DNA of 33,900 bases from Phycisphaerales bacterium (GCA_022446965.1 JAKVBV010000023.1:1-33900), one strand, 5' to 3'. Positions 1 to 8,184 are shown, counted from the first letter of the stretch. Numbers and translations: made by a program. The notes: a model not told the origin generated them from the sequence alone.

Positions 1-1892
1 CGATTGCGTACGGCCACGATCGACACACGATCGAGGGCAAGCCGCGCTGCATTGGACATGGCCTGATCGCCAGTGCCCAGATGTGGCCAGATGGCATCAA
101 GGCGATGGTCCCGTGATTCCAAGCGCCGTCGCTGTGTGATCGCTGGGGGGATTTCGATTTGGGGATCCACCCACTGCGGATTGTCAGCTGCAATTCGCCA
201 TAAGGCTGACGCTGTCCCTCGGCCTCCGGTGACGATGTACAACGCCCCGTCGGGTCCAAAGCGCATCGAGCTCACATTGAAGGGGCGCCCCTGAGCAAAG
301 GGCTCCACGGTGGCGGTGAATGAAGCGCCGTGGGGCTGTGGGGTCACGGCCCAGATGCGTCCGTAGGACCAATCGGCAGCGAGCAACACGCCTTCCCATG
401 GCACGCCAAAGGCGCCGTCGCCAGCGTGCACCAACGCCGTGGGGCTACCCGGGGGCGTGTCGCACACCGGAGTAACCGCATCGGGATACCACGACTTCCA
501 CTTGCCTGTGCCGGCCCGCCAACCGTTGTCTGAGCCGGGCAAAACGTGCACGATGCGGGGCAAGCGATACCAGGGCATGCCCATGTCCCACTCCATGTCG
601 CTGTCCCACGCGAAGCACTCGCCATTCGGTGTGAACGCAAAATCGCAGGCATTGCGTTGGCCTCCGGCGATGAGCTCAATGCTCGGCGGGATCGTGCCGG
701 GATCAAACCGCCAGACCACACCACCGGGTGATTCCACACCCACGGCATGGCCGTTGGCGTCCCACGCCCGCTCCGTGACCAGATCTTCGGCCCAGCCTCG
801 GAAGGGGCTTGCTTCGAGATCAATGCCCGGTGGCAGTGGCGTGTGATTACCTTGAATCACCCAGAGCTTGCCGTCGGGGCCAAGCTTGATCGAGTGCGGC
901 CCGTGCTCGGAACCGTTGCCCCATTCGATGAGGTGTTCGTGCTCGTCGTAGACACCGTCGCCATCGGTGTCACGCAGTGCATACAGGCCACCCTCGGGTG
1001 GATTGCGGGACACGATCACATAGAGCGTGCCCTCGTGATGCACCATGCCCTGTGCGCTGCCGATGTCGATGGCGAGGGGTGTGCTGGTGCCAGTCTCAAG
1101 ATCGACGCGGCGAATGCGGCCATGTTGTGGCGACACCAGAATGTCGCCGTCAGGTTCGAACGCCAGCGACACCCACGAGCCTTCGCCCTCGCTCGCTTCG
1201 AGCAGTTTCGTTGCGGTGAAGCCATCGGGGACCTGCAGGCCCTCGGGCGTATCGTGTTCGATCAGCTCGATAGTGCGAAAGGCCACCCGGCAATCGTGGC
1301 CGGGATGCACTTGAAAGGCAAAGCCGCCGCTGGTGTGTCGGCGGTGAGGATCTTCGTCCCATGTTTCGCTGGTAATGCGGCCATCAATGCGATGCACCAA
1401 ATGGGCGCCGCGGGCCTCCACCGAATAGGTGTGCCACGTACCAGGGGTGACATCGGCCACGAGGGCATGGGCATCGCCACAGGTGCCAAGGTCTTGGATG
1501 TTGTTCTGAAAGCCAAAGCGTCGGCGTTCACCACGTGGTGTCATCACAGCGCGGCCGCCATCAAGGTCGTACAGCGCGCCGGTGTACACGTGGTCGGCAT
1601 CAATATCGGCTTGGTAGCCAACCATGCCCTGATGGCCACCGGGACGAGCGCGGTAGTTGATGCCCGAGTTGCCCGCGTCAATCTTGAATTCCAGTGTGAG
1701 CGTGAAGTCGTTGACCGGGCCGGGCCAGTACAGCCACGATTGTTCCGTGAGATCGGCGCCCGTGCCAACAATTGCACCGTTTTCAACCGTCCAGGCGTCG
1801 GGGCCAAGCACGGTAAAGCCCTCGAGCGTGAGGCCGTCGAAGATGGGAGATCCTGTCGCGAGGGCAAGACTGAGCAGAGATGCACTGAGCAT
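1..1892 (-). CDS. Secreted DUF1080 + sorbosone-dehydrogenase-like beta-propeller protein, 3' end cut by window edge
   Basis: About 630 codons are open from the ATG at 1892 to the left edge, so the C-terminus is missing. The protein starts MLSASLLSLALATGSP, a short signal peptide, implying export. Residues 16-210 match the DUF1080 (3-keto-disaccharide hydrolase/concanavalin-like) fold: FDGLTLEGFTV, WTVENGAIVG, GNSGINYRARPGG and a YDLDGG loop. From about residue 221 (VPDGFTATKLLEAS) a sorbosone/glucose-dehydrogenase-type propeller begins, with repeats such as AFEPDGDILVS, KLGPDGKLWVIQGN and RFGPDGALYIVTGG. The last visible part (RLDAIWPHLGTGDQAM) looks like the start of a helical HEAT-type segment. 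In planctomycetes such proteins often end in a cytochrome c-like domain, which cannot be seen here. The role is probably periplasmic sugar oxidation or hydrolysis. The substrate is unknown. The gene is divergent from the pseudouridine synthase, with 26 bp between starts. Confidence 0.85.
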   Translation of the reverse strand, partial: MLSASLLSLALATGSPIFDGLTLEGFTVLGPDAWTVENGAIVGTGADLTEQSWLYWPGPVNDFTLTLEFKIDAGNSGINYRARPGGHQGMVGYQADIDADHVYTGALYDLDGGRAVMTPRGERRRFGFQNNIQDLGTCGDAHALVADVTPGTWHTYSVEARGAHLVHRIDGRITSETWDEDPHRRHTSGGFAFQVHPGHDCRVAFRTIELIEHDTPEGLQVPDGFTATKLLEASEGEGSWVSLAFEPDGDILVSPQHGRIRRVDLETGTSTPLAIDIGSAQGMVHHEGTLYVIVSRNPPEGGLYALRDTDGDGVYDEHEHLIEWGNGSEHGPHSIKLGPDGKLWVIQGNHTPLPPGIDLEASPFRGWAEDLVTERAWDANGHAVGVESPGGVVWRFDPGTIPPSIELIAGGQRNACDFAFTPNGECFAWDSDMEWDMGMPWYRLPRIVHVLPGSDNGWRAGTGKWKSWYPDAVTPVCDTPPGSPTALVHAGDGAFGVPWEGVLLAADWSYGRIWAVTPQPHGASFTATVEPFAQGRPFNVSSMRFGPDGALYIVTGGRGTASALWRIAADNPQWVDPQIEIPPAITQRRRLESRDHRLDAIWPHLGTGDQAMSNAARLALDRVSIVAVRN

Positions 1893-1918
1893 GCATCCAG
1901 CATAGAGTGCCTCGCTTC

Positions 1919-2563
1919 ATGGCTGTCGAGCCCACCATTTTGCACGGCACCGACGACTGGCTCGTGATCGACAAGCCCGCCGGGTGGCACACGCTTGCCG
2001 GGCGGAGCGAACTGCCCGATGTGGAATCGTGGCTCCGCGAGCATGTGAACACCAGCGTCGATTTGCACGAGGCGGGGGTGGTGCATCGGCTCGATTGCAC
2101 GACCAGTGGCTGCTTGCTTGTAGCGACCAATGAAGGTGCTCGAGTGGCGCTCCGCGAGGCCATGAGTGGCCGCGGCCCCTATGCCGAGTCGATTGGCAAG
2201 GTGTATCTGGCCCGGGTGGTGGGGGATCCACCAGCACAGGGGCAGTTCGAATTGGCATTCACGAGTCGGTACAAGCGGTCCAAGAAGGTGTCGGTGGCAG
2301 CCAAGGGTCCACGCCCCGCGTTAGGGCGGTGTGCGTGGCAACGCGTGGGCGAGGGGCTTGTTGAGATTGAACTGATCGGGCCCGGTCGCCGCCATCAGAT
2401 TCGAGCGGGCCTTGCCCATATGGGCTGGCCCTTGGTTGGTGACGAGTTGTACGGCGGGCCGCCGGCAGAGGGTGGGCCGCAATTGCATGCGTGGCGATTG
2501 GGGATGGGGGACGACCTCATTGAGTCGTCGCTGCCCAAGTGGGCGACGTCATTTCAGGGGTGA
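1919..2563 (+). CDS. RluA-family RNA pseudouridine synthase
   Basis: The product is a 214-residue pseudouridine synthase of the RluA/RsuA superfamily. It would convert specific uridines of rRNA or tRNA to pseudouridine in the cytoplasm. The N-terminal VIDKPAGWHT segment and the catalytic motif VVHRLDCTTSGCLLV (Asp of HRLD is the nucleophile) are present, as is the late GRRHQIRAGLAHMGWPLVGD motif. There is no S4 RNA-binding domain, so it is a minimal catalytic-domain enzyme. The target position cannot be deduced. I chose the ATG at 1919; an in-frame GTG at 1907 would add four residues. The 3' end overlaps the decayed lipoprotein gene on the other strand by 15 bp. Confidence 0.88.
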   Translation: MAVEPTILHGTDDWLVIDKPAGWHTLAGRSELPDVESWLREHVNTSVDLHEAGVVHRLDCTTSGCLLVATNEGARVALREAMSGRGPYAESIGKVYLARVVGDPPAQGQFELAFTSRYKRSKKVSVAAKGPRPALGRCAWQRVGEGLVEIELIGPGRRHQIRAGLAHMGWPLVGDELYGGPPAEGGPQLHAWRLGMGDDLIESSLPKWATSFQG

Positions 2564-3171
2564 CACGCGCAGGTTGCGAAAGCGACCTTGGTCGTCGAAT
2601 GACCCCAGGCCGATGCGACCGCCACTGAACCGAGTGTCTTTGCCCTCAAGCACGAGTTCGCTATCAAAGAAGGCGCGTATCGTGCCGGCCTCGGCGTGCG
2701 TTCGATGCGCAGATCGTGGCAATTGCCGCGTCCCCATTCAACACCCTCGGTGCGCCACGTGGTGCAAGGGGTGCGCTGTTTCTGGTCCACGATCTGAATG
2801 TGATGCGAATTTGGATCCGCCTCTGTGGCCAGATGGCAGTAGCCGAACTGGGCAGGATTCTGCCAGTCAAAGAGCACGCACAGGTCACGGTGGCCGTAGT
2901 CGCGTCCGGTCTGCTGGGCCTGCACGTCGATCACGTAGGACTCGGCCATGGGCGTGTCGAACAGCGCGATGGCGCGAGGGGATCGATGGGGCGGCGTGTA
3001 CGTCTAGCCTTCAGTGAAGACGAGTTCATCACCATCGACGGACCAGATGGCGTCGTCGTAGCAGGTGATGTGTTCGAGTGTGTTCGTGGCGAGGTGCGTT
3101 GAAGACGATCTTGCCGTTGAGCAGCCGCCAGCCAGCAGCACAATGAGTGCAGCGGCATGCCTCAATCCCAT
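2549..3171 (-). pseudogene. Degraded lipoprotein of the DUF1080/LamG-like type (nonsense codon plus frameshift)
   Basis: Read from the ATG at 3171, the sequence gives a lipoprotein signal (MGLRHAAALIVLLAGGC, lipid-attachment Cys17) and 55 codons up to a TAG at 3006-3004. Past the TAG the same frame continues as convincing protein: TYTPPHRSPRAIALFDTP, VQAQQTGRDYGHRDLC, GVEWGRGNCHDLRIER. At about 2696 the frame breaks, and the homologous-looking continuation (EAGTIRAFFDSELVL, GKDTRFSGGRIGLGSFDD) lies in another frame down to the stop at 2549. The TAG sits where a Q is common in this family (EGQ-TYTPPHRSP), consistent with CAG to TAG; this is recalled family pattern, not an alignment. Two independent lesions favour a pseudogene over one sequencing error. 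The start overlaps the nuoA stop by 10 bp, so the gene was once coupled to nuoA. The ancestral protein was probably a cell-surface carbohydrate-related lipoprotein. Confidence 0.75.
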
Positions 3172-3551
3172 CGAAACACGCCTTTCTTCCAAGCGTAGAT
3201 GTAGGCAATCACAGACATCGCGATGAAGAAGAGAATGCGGCCGAGGAACAGCGTGGCTTCGGGCGACCCGGGCGAGAGCTGGGCGAAGTCCAGAGCCCAC
3301 GGATAGAGGAAGATGATCTCGATGTCGAAGACCAGGAAGGTCATCGCCAGGATGTAGAAGCGGATGTTGAACCGCCGCCGGGCGGTGCCGATGGGGTTCA
3401 TGCCCGATTCATACGTGTCGCTCTTCTCGCCACCGGTACGGCTGGGCCCCAGGATCGACGTGCCGATCAGGTTCACGGCGCCGAAAATGATCGCCATGAC
3501 GAAGATCAGGGCGACGGGCAGGTAGTTGACGAGTTCGGCTGAGGCCAGCAT
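3162..3551 (-). CDS. nuoA: NADH-quinone oxidoreductase subunit A
   Basis: This is a 129-residue membrane subunit of respiratory complex I, the normal size for NuoA. It has three hydrophobic helices: roughly residues 10-30 (LVNYLPVALIFVMAIIFGAV), 65-85 (FYILAMTFLVFDIEIIFLYP) and 98-118 (FLGRILFFIAMSVIAYIYAW). The family signature between helices 1 and 2 is present as YESGMNPIGTARRRFNIRFY; the usual YECG Cys is Ser here. FDIEIIFLYPWA carries the conserved Asp and Glu of helix 2. I chose the ATG at 3551 because the 30 upstream codons open to 3641 look non-coding. No other nuo gene lies within the window, which is unusual because nuoA normally leads nuoB-N. Downstream is the decayed lipoprotein gene, whose start overlaps this stop. 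Confidence 0.92.
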   Translation of the reverse strand: MLASAELVNYLPVALIFVMAIIFGAVNLIGTSILGPSRTGGEKSDTYESGMNPIGTARRRFNIRFYILAMTFLVFDIEIIFLYPWALDFAQLSPGSPEATLFLGRILFFIAMSVIAYIYAWKKGVFRWD

Positions 3552-3713
3552 GGGGGCAGTGTAAATGTTTGCAGGCACCTTTGCTCTGTCAGGCTCGCGG
3601 GCGGCAGAGCGATGCGAGTCCTTGCAGCGTGGCAGCAGCATTCATCCATCGACCATCGCCGTCGGGACGGCTGCGTCCAACAGCCGCGAGTTCAGATGTG
3701 GTTTCGCAGAAAA

Positions 3714-3726
3714 GGTGTCTGACACC
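3714..3726. repeat. Palindrome GGTGTC-T-GACACC
   Basis: Perfect 6-bp inverted repeat around one base, flanked by AAAA on the plus-strand 5' side. On the minus strand it reads GGTGTCAGACACCTTTT, so in nrdJ-to-nuoA direction it is a short hairpin followed by four T residues, just after the stronger terminator. It may be a second weak terminator or one copy of a dispersed palindromic repeat. Only one copy was noticed in this window. Confidence 0.45.
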
Positions 3727-3733
3727 GGTTCGC

Positions 3734-3771
3734 AAAAACCCCCGGAGCAGCGGTGGGCACTGCCCCGGGGG
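3734..3771 (-). terminator. Rho-independent terminator after nrdJ/small ORF
   Basis: On the minus strand a GC-rich stem, formed by CCCCGGGGCAG-type and CTGCTCCGGGG-type arms (3771-3760 with 3750-3739), is followed directly by TTTTT (3738-3734). It has the stem, small loop and U-run expected of an intrinsic terminator. It lies about 285 bp past the nrdJ stop and about 90 bp past the stop of the possible small gene at 3859. That fits with transcription continuing through the small ORF. Confidence 0.6.
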
Positions 3772-3858
3772 GGAGGGAAGAGAGAAGGAGTGGTGCCCGC
3801 CGAGGCGAGCGTTCCTTCAGAGTGCCAGAAGTGAGAGAACCGGTAGGACAGCACCAGT

Positions 3859-3999
3859 TCAAGATCGGGGAAGGTCCCGTCGACCAAAGAGCGGATCGAA
3901 CGGGGCAGACATCTCCATCGTCTGCTGACCATTGGCCGAGATCCGTTCGGCCGCGGTCCAGAGTGGTTCGGATGGCCTCCTGCTCCGTCCCCTGTTCAA
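3859..3999 (-). CDS. Possible small protein gene (46 codons) between nrdJ and its terminator
   Basis: In one minus-strand frame the segment reads PSEPLWTAAERIS, ANGQQTMEMSAPF, DPLFGRRDLPRS and then TGA at 3861-3859. The composition looks like a real soluble peptide: mixed acidic, basic and hydrophobic residues, no low-complexity Arg/Pro/Ala noise. The only nearby plausible start is TTG at 3999; an ATG at codon 28 would give 19 residues. No good Shine-Dalgarno sequence precedes the TTG. An AGGAGG lies inside the frame at codons 7-8 but has no usual start after it. The ORF lies between the nrdJ stop and a terminator on the same strand, so it would be co-transcribed. No family is recognised; a chance ORF is possible. 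Confidence 0.25.
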   Translation of the reverse strand: MNRGRSRRPSEPLWTAAERISANGQQTMEMSAPFDPLFGRRDLPRS

Positions 4000-4054
4000 G
4001 CCTCGTGCCGCGCTTCTGACGCCGCGACACGAGGAGTTCCGTGAAGCGGTTCGA

Positions 4055-7000
4055 TCAGCTGCAGCCCATCGAGTTTCCGCAGTTCATGCACTTGTAGCAC
4101 GTGCCGTTTCGCACGGTGATTGCGCCACATCCATCACATGGCGGGGCATCACCCATCAGCGATGCCTGCGCCTCGTTCATCTGACTCGTTGCCAAAGACG
4201 TGCCGTCCGCGTTGGACGAAGACGACGTCACCGCCGGTGCGGGCTCACCCTCGGACATGTCCACGCGACGTGTGGTGCGTGATGCATCCACGCGAGGCTC
4301 GTCGACCACGCGGTCGGTGGTGTCCACCGCACGTGTGCGTGGTTCTTCCTTCACCTCGATCGCGGCGGTGCCACCACGGGCAGGTGCGTTGGCTTCGCGA
4401 TAGCCCTCGACAAACTCCATGCCCAGCCATCGGAAGATGTAGTCGACCAGCGACTTGGCGAAGGGGATGTCCTTGTTGGTGGTCATGCCCTGAGGTTCGA
4501 ATCGCTGGTGGGCGAACTTCTTGCACAGGCTTTCCACCGGCACGCCGTACTGCAGGGCCACGCTGATCGCGGTGCCCAGCGAATCCATGAGACCGCCGAT
4601 GGTGGACCCTTCCTTGGACATTGTGATGAAGAGTTCGCCAGGCTGGCCATCTTCATACTTGCCCACGGTCAGGTAGCCCTCATGGCCGGCCACGTTGAAG
4701 TGGTGCGTGATCGAGGATCGCGTGTCGGGCAGACGCCGACGCATCGGGCGCTCGATGATCTTCTCCACCACACGCTCGACGAAGGTGACTTCCTTCGACT
4801 CGGCCGCCATGGCTGCTGCGATCGTGACTTCACCAGCGACTTCTTCGCGAGCAGCGGCGATGTTGTCGTCATCGTCCTCGGCGTCGAGGACGGTGTCGTC
4901 CGAGCTCGTGTTGAGCGGCTGGCTCAACTTGCACCCGTCGCGATACAGCGCGTTGGCCTTGAGCGCGAGTTCCCAGCTGAGCTGGTAGCACGAGGCGATG
5001 TCGCCCTCGGTCGCTTCGTTGGGCAGATTGATCGTCTTTGAGATCGCACCTGAGATGAACGGCTGGGCCGCGGCCATCATGCGGATGTGTCCCGAAGGTG
5101 CGATGCACCGTGTGCCGTCGGGGCCACACTTGCTGGCGCAGTCGAAGACGGGCAGGTGCTCGTCATTCAAGCCAGGTGCGCCTTCGATGGTCTGCGTGCC
5201 GCAGATCAGTCGGTTCAAGGTGCGTGATTGCTGCGGGGTCAAGCCCAGGGCGGCGAGCCCGTCAAAGCTGCTGTCAGATCGGGCTGCTTCGATGTCGGTC
5301 ACACCGCACTTGCGAAGCACGCCTTCGGGCATGGACCACGCGTTGAACGCCATGCGCAGTTCAAACACAGTCGGCAGTTGATCCATCACTGCGGACAACT
5401 CTTCTGCGGTGTAGCCACGATCAAGCAGCAGGTCGCGGAAGGTATCGCCAGTACCGGTATCGCCGTCTTCTGAAGGCATGGGTACATCGAGATCGAGCGT
5501 GCCCATCACCCAGCGGATGATCGCCGTGGCGTCATCTTCGTGGTAGCCAAGCGCCAGCAGTGCTGGATGCAAGGACTGATTGGCGATCTTGAAGTAGCCA
5601 CCGCCTGCGAGCTTCTTGAACTTCGTCAAGGCGAAGTCGGGTTCCACGCCGGTGGTGTCGCAGTCCATGAGCAGTCCGATGGTGCCCGTGGGGGCGATCA
5701 CCGTGACCTGGGCATTGCGATAGCCGTGTCGCTCGCCCAAGGACAGGGCGCGATCCCACGCTTCGGTGGCGTGCTCGAGCAATTCGCCAGCATTGGCGAT
5801 GTGCATGCGAGGCGACGCGGGCATGCTGTGATCGATCGACACGGGACGCACGTCAAGGCCTTCCCATTCGGCCGATTCACGAGCTGCGCCATGGGCGGCG
5901 CGTCGGTGGTTGCGAACCACCTTGAGCATGGTGTCCTTGTTTCGCTCGTAGGCGTCGAACGGGCCGTGTTCGCCGGCCAGTTGGGCGCTCATCGCATAGG
6001 CACGACCGGTGAGAATGGCCGACATGCTGCCGCAGATGTTGCGGCCTTCGTCAGAGTCGTACGGGATGCCCGCCTGCATCAGCATGGCGCCGAGGTTGGC
6101 GTAGCCCAGGCCGAGGGTGCGGTACGTCCAGCTCTTCTCGGCGATCGCCTGAGAGGGGAAGGCCGCCATGAGCACGGAGATCTCGAGCACGATCGTCCAC
6201 ACGTCGATGGCATGCTCGTAGCCCTCGAGATCGAATTCACGACGCTCGGCGTCGTAGAACTTCATCAGGTTGATCGAGGCCAGGTTGCAGGCCGTGTCGT
6301 CGAGGAACATGTACTCCGAGCACGGATTGGATGCATTGATGCGGCCGTCGTCGCAGCACGTGTGCCATTCGTTGATGGTGCCGTCGAATTGCAGGCCTGG
6401 ATCGGCGCACCGCCAGGCGGCACGGCAGATCTGCTCCCAGAGGTCTTCGGCGGGCAGAGTTTTGGCGATGGCGCCGTCGGTGCGTTGGATGAGGTTCCAA
6501 TCGGCACCATCACGCACGGCGTGCATGAACTCGTGCGACAGGCGCACGGAGTTGTTGGAGTTCTGGCCGGAGACCGTCTGGTAGGTCTCGCCATTGAAGT
6601 CGTAATCGAGGTTGAGGCCGATCTCGCGAGCAAGATCACGCTGGGAGTCATCCAGCAGACGCATGCCTTCGACCATCGCGGCCACCTTGAGTTCTTCTCG
6701 CACCTTCCAGTTCACGAAGGCTTCGATGTCCGGGTGGTCGGCGTCGAGGCACACCATCTTGGCGGCACGGCGTGTGGTGCCGCCCGACTTGATGGCGCCC
6801 GCAGCGCGGTCGCCGATCTTCAGGAAGCTCATCAGGCCGCTGGAGCGACCGCCGCCCGACAGCGGCTCGTCTTCACCACGGATGTGGGAGAAGTTTGTGC
6901 CCGTACCCGAGCCGTACTTGAAGAGACGCGCTTCACGGGTCCACAGATCCATGATGCCGTTCTCGCCCACGAGGTCGTCGTCGACCGACTGAATGAAGCA

Positions 7001-7546
7001 GGCGTGGGGCTGGGGGTGGGAGTAGGCATCATCGGCTAAGCGGGTGGTGCCGGAGATGGGGTCAGCAACCCAGTGCCCCTGCGGGGGACCACTGATGCCG
7101 TAGGCCCAGTTGAGCCCGGTGTTGAACCACTGCGGGCTGTTGGGCGCGGCCACCTGATGCAGCATCATCCACGCGAGTTCGTCGTAAAACGCCTGGGCGT
7201 CATCGGGGGAGTCGAAGTAGCCGTGCTTTTCGCCCCAGGCTCGCCAGCAGCCGGCGAGGCGATGGATCACCTGTCGGGCGCTTCGCTCCGGGCCGGTGCA
7301 GGCCATGCCGTCGTCATCGAGGATGGCCTTGCCGTCATCGTCCACCTGCGGAACGCCGGCCTTGCGGAAGTACTTGCTGACCATGATGTCCGTGGCCAGC
7401 TGACTCCATGAGCGAGGCATCCATGCGTCGTTCATCTCGAAGACGACCGAGCCGTCCGCGTTGGTGATCTTGCTTGTTCGCTTCTCCCACTCAACCGTGG
7501 AAAAAACATCCTGTCCTTCAGTCGTGAACCGTCGTTTGATTTTCAT
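4055..7546 (-). CDS. nrdJ: Class II vitamin B12-dependent ribonucleoside-diphosphate reductase
   Basis: This 1163-residue enzyme reduces ribonucleotides to deoxyribonucleotides with adenosylcobalamin as radical source and works without oxygen dependence. The N-terminus (MKIKRRFTTEGQDVF) is typical of the long bacterial NrdJ family. The active-site set is visible: Cys about residue 183 (HACFIQS), the N407-P-C409-S-E411 loop with the thiyl-radical Cys409, and Cys420 (DDTACNLASIN). The C409-to-C420 spacing matches the classical class II enzyme. PTGTIGLLMDCDTTGVEPDF is the second phosphate-binding region. A TSCPD-type domain (HFNVAGHEGYLTVGKYEDG) follows, then an acidic, Thr/Ser-rich linker. A terminal zinc-ribbon-like Cys cluster (CDGCG, CYKCMNCG, ending MGCS) supplies the shuttle cysteines. 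dcd lies 65 bp upstream on the same strand, so the two likely form a dNTP-supply operon. No cobalamin riboswitch is recognisable. Confidence 0.97.
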   Translation of the reverse strand: MKIKRRFTTEGQDVFSTVEWEKRTSKITNADGSVVFEMNDAWMPRSWSQLATDIMVSKYFRKAGVPQVDDDGKAILDDDGMACTGPERSARQVIHRLAGCWRAWGEKHGYFDSPDDAQAFYDELAWMMLHQVAAPNSPQWFNTGLNWAYGISGPPQGHWVADPISGTTRLADDAYSHPQPHACFIQSVDDDLVGENGIMDLWTREARLFKYGSGTGTNFSHIRGEDEPLSGGGRSSGLMSFLKIGDRAAGAIKSGGTTRRAAKMVCLDADHPDIEAFVNWKVREELKVAAMVEGMRLLDDSQRDLAREIGLNLDYDFNGETYQTVSGQNSNNSVRLSHEFMHAVRDGADWNLIQRTDGAIAKTLPAEDLWEQICRAAWRCADPGLQFDGTINEWHTCCDDGRINASNPCSEYMFLDDTACNLASINLMKFYDAERREFDLEGYEHAIDVWTIVLEISVLMAAFPSQAIAEKSWTYRTLGLGYANLGAMLMQAGIPYDSDEGRNICGSMSAILTGRAYAMSAQLAGEHGPFDAYERNKDTMLKVVRNHRRAAHGAARESAEWEGLDVRPVSIDHSMPASPRMHIANAGELLEHATEAWDRALSLGERHGYRNAQVTVIAPTGTIGLLMDCDTTGVEPDFALTKFKKLAGGGYFKIANQSLHPALLALGYHEDDATAIIRWVMGTLDLDVPMPSEDGDTGTGDTFRDLLLDRGYTAEELSAVMDQLPTVFELRMAFNAWSMPEGVLRKCGVTDIEAARSDSSFDGLAALGLTPQQSRTLNRLICGTQTIEGAPGLNDEHLPVFDCASKCGPDGTRCIAPSGHIRMMAAAQPFISGAISKTINLPNEATEGDIASCYQLSWELALKANALYRDGCKLSQPLNTSSDDTVLDAEDDDDNIAAAREEVAGEVTIAAAMAAESKEVTFVERVVEKIIERPMRRRLPDTRSSITHHFNVAGHEGYLTVGKYEDGQPGELFITMSKEGSTIGGLMDSLGTAISVALQYGVPVESLCKKFAHQRFEPQGMTTNKDIPFAKSLVDYIFRWLGMEFVEGYREANAPARGGTAAIEVKEEPRTRAVDTTDRVVDEPRVDASRTTRRVDMSEGEPAPAVTSSSSNADGTSLATSQMNEAQASLMGDAPPCDGCGAITVRNGTCYKCMNCGNSMGCS

Positions 7547-7593
7547 TCGAGTGCCTTACCTGTCCGTCCTGTCCAATACGTCATCCGTGACTT

Positions 7594-7607
7594 CCCACCG
7601 AGGTGGG
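7594..7607 (-). other. Small hairpin between dcd and nrdJ
   Basis: CCCACC and GGTGGG form a compact stem only a few bases after the dcd stop on the minus strand. No T-run follows, so it is not a classical terminator. It may protect the dcd 3' end or modulate read-through into nrdJ. The nrdJ start at 7546 has AAGG about 12 bases upstream as a weak ribosome site. Confidence 0.3.
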
Positions 7608-7611
7608 TGTT

Positions 7612-8184
7612 TCAAGCATCCACGCGAGGCAGCGTGAGCTCTGTCTGATCCTGATACTTGCCTTGTTTGTCGGCGTAGCTGGTGCCGCAGACCTGTTCGG
7701 CGCGCAGGAACACCATTTGGGCGATGCCTTCGTTGGCATAGACCTTCGCCGGCAGGGGCGTCGTGTTGCTGATTTCCAAGGTCACCTTGCCGCGCCATTC
7801 AGGCTCGAGCGGGGTGACATTCACAATCAAGCCGCAGCGGGCGTACGTGCTCTTTCCTACACACACCACCAGCACATCGCGGGGAACGTCGATCCACTCG
7901 ACGGTCTCTGCAAGCGCAAAGGAGTTAGGGGGAATGATCACGTGGTCGCGGCCGGTGTCGTCGGTATCCACTGAGATGAACAGGTCATCCGTGAACGCCT
8001 TGGGGTCGACCACCGCGGTGCCACCGCTTGTCGTGTTGGTGAAGATTTTGAAGCGTGTGCCGACACGTACGTCGTAGCCGTAGCTCGACACGCCGTACGA
8101 AATCTGGCCAGCACGATGTCCGCCATCGGCAAGCGGCTCGATGCCTATTGCGTCGCGGATCTGTTCGTCGCAGAGCACGGCCAT
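7612..8184 (-). CDS. dcd: dCTP deaminase
   Basis: The 190-residue protein deaminates dCTP to dUTP (or to dUMP in bifunctional members), feeding thymidylate synthesis. Signature segments are [52 protein letters not shown] and [20 protein letters not shown]. By family comparison Ser112 and Arg116 (in GKSTYAR) and the catalytic base Glu137 (in VTLEISN) are in place. I chose the ATG at 8184; a GGAGG lies about ten bases upstream on the minus strand. The frame is open far upstream, but that stretch looks non-coding. The family includes a bifunctional dCTP deaminase/dUTPase subgroup, which I cannot exclude. It is followed by nrdJ, a coherent deoxynucleotide pair. Confidence 0.95.
   Translation of the reverse strand: MAVLCDEQIRDAIGIEPLADGGHRAGQISYGVSSYGYDVRVGTRFKIFTNTTSGGTAVVDPKAFTDDLFISVDTDDTGRDHVIIPPNSFALAETVEWIDVPRDVLVVCVGKSTYARCGLIVNVTPLEPEWRGKVTLEISNTTPLPAKVYANEGIAQMVFLRAEQVCGTSYADKQGKYQDQTELTLPRVDA

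Larger units (their letters stand above)
3552..4054. other. Intergenic region between nrdJ and nuoA (503 bp)
   Basis: Both flanking genes are on the minus strand. Reading in that direction, the region contains the possible 46-codon small gene (3999-3859), a GC-rich hairpin with a T-run (3771-3734) and a 13-bp palindrome with TTTT (3726-3710). A 6-bp-arm hairpin CGGCTG/CAGCCG follows (3686-3668). The nuoA upstream region comes last. I could not identify a convincing -35/-10 pair for nuoA. The T-run hairpin suggests nuoA is transcribed separately from nrdJ. Confidence 0.6.

Noticed and set aside
747-1967. 406-codon plus-strand frame over the DUF1080-propeller gene
   Set aside because: The minus strand gives a continuous signal peptide, DUF1080 and propeller; the plus-strand product is unrecognisable.
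4490-4512. GGTTCGAATC, like a tRNA T-loop
   Set aside because: It is inside nrdJ, with no acceptor or anticodon stems around it.
5540-7039. 499-codon open frame antisense to nrdJ
   Set aside because: It is a shadow of the high-GC3 codon usage of nrdJ; its composition is Gly/Ala/Val/His-rich and matches no family.
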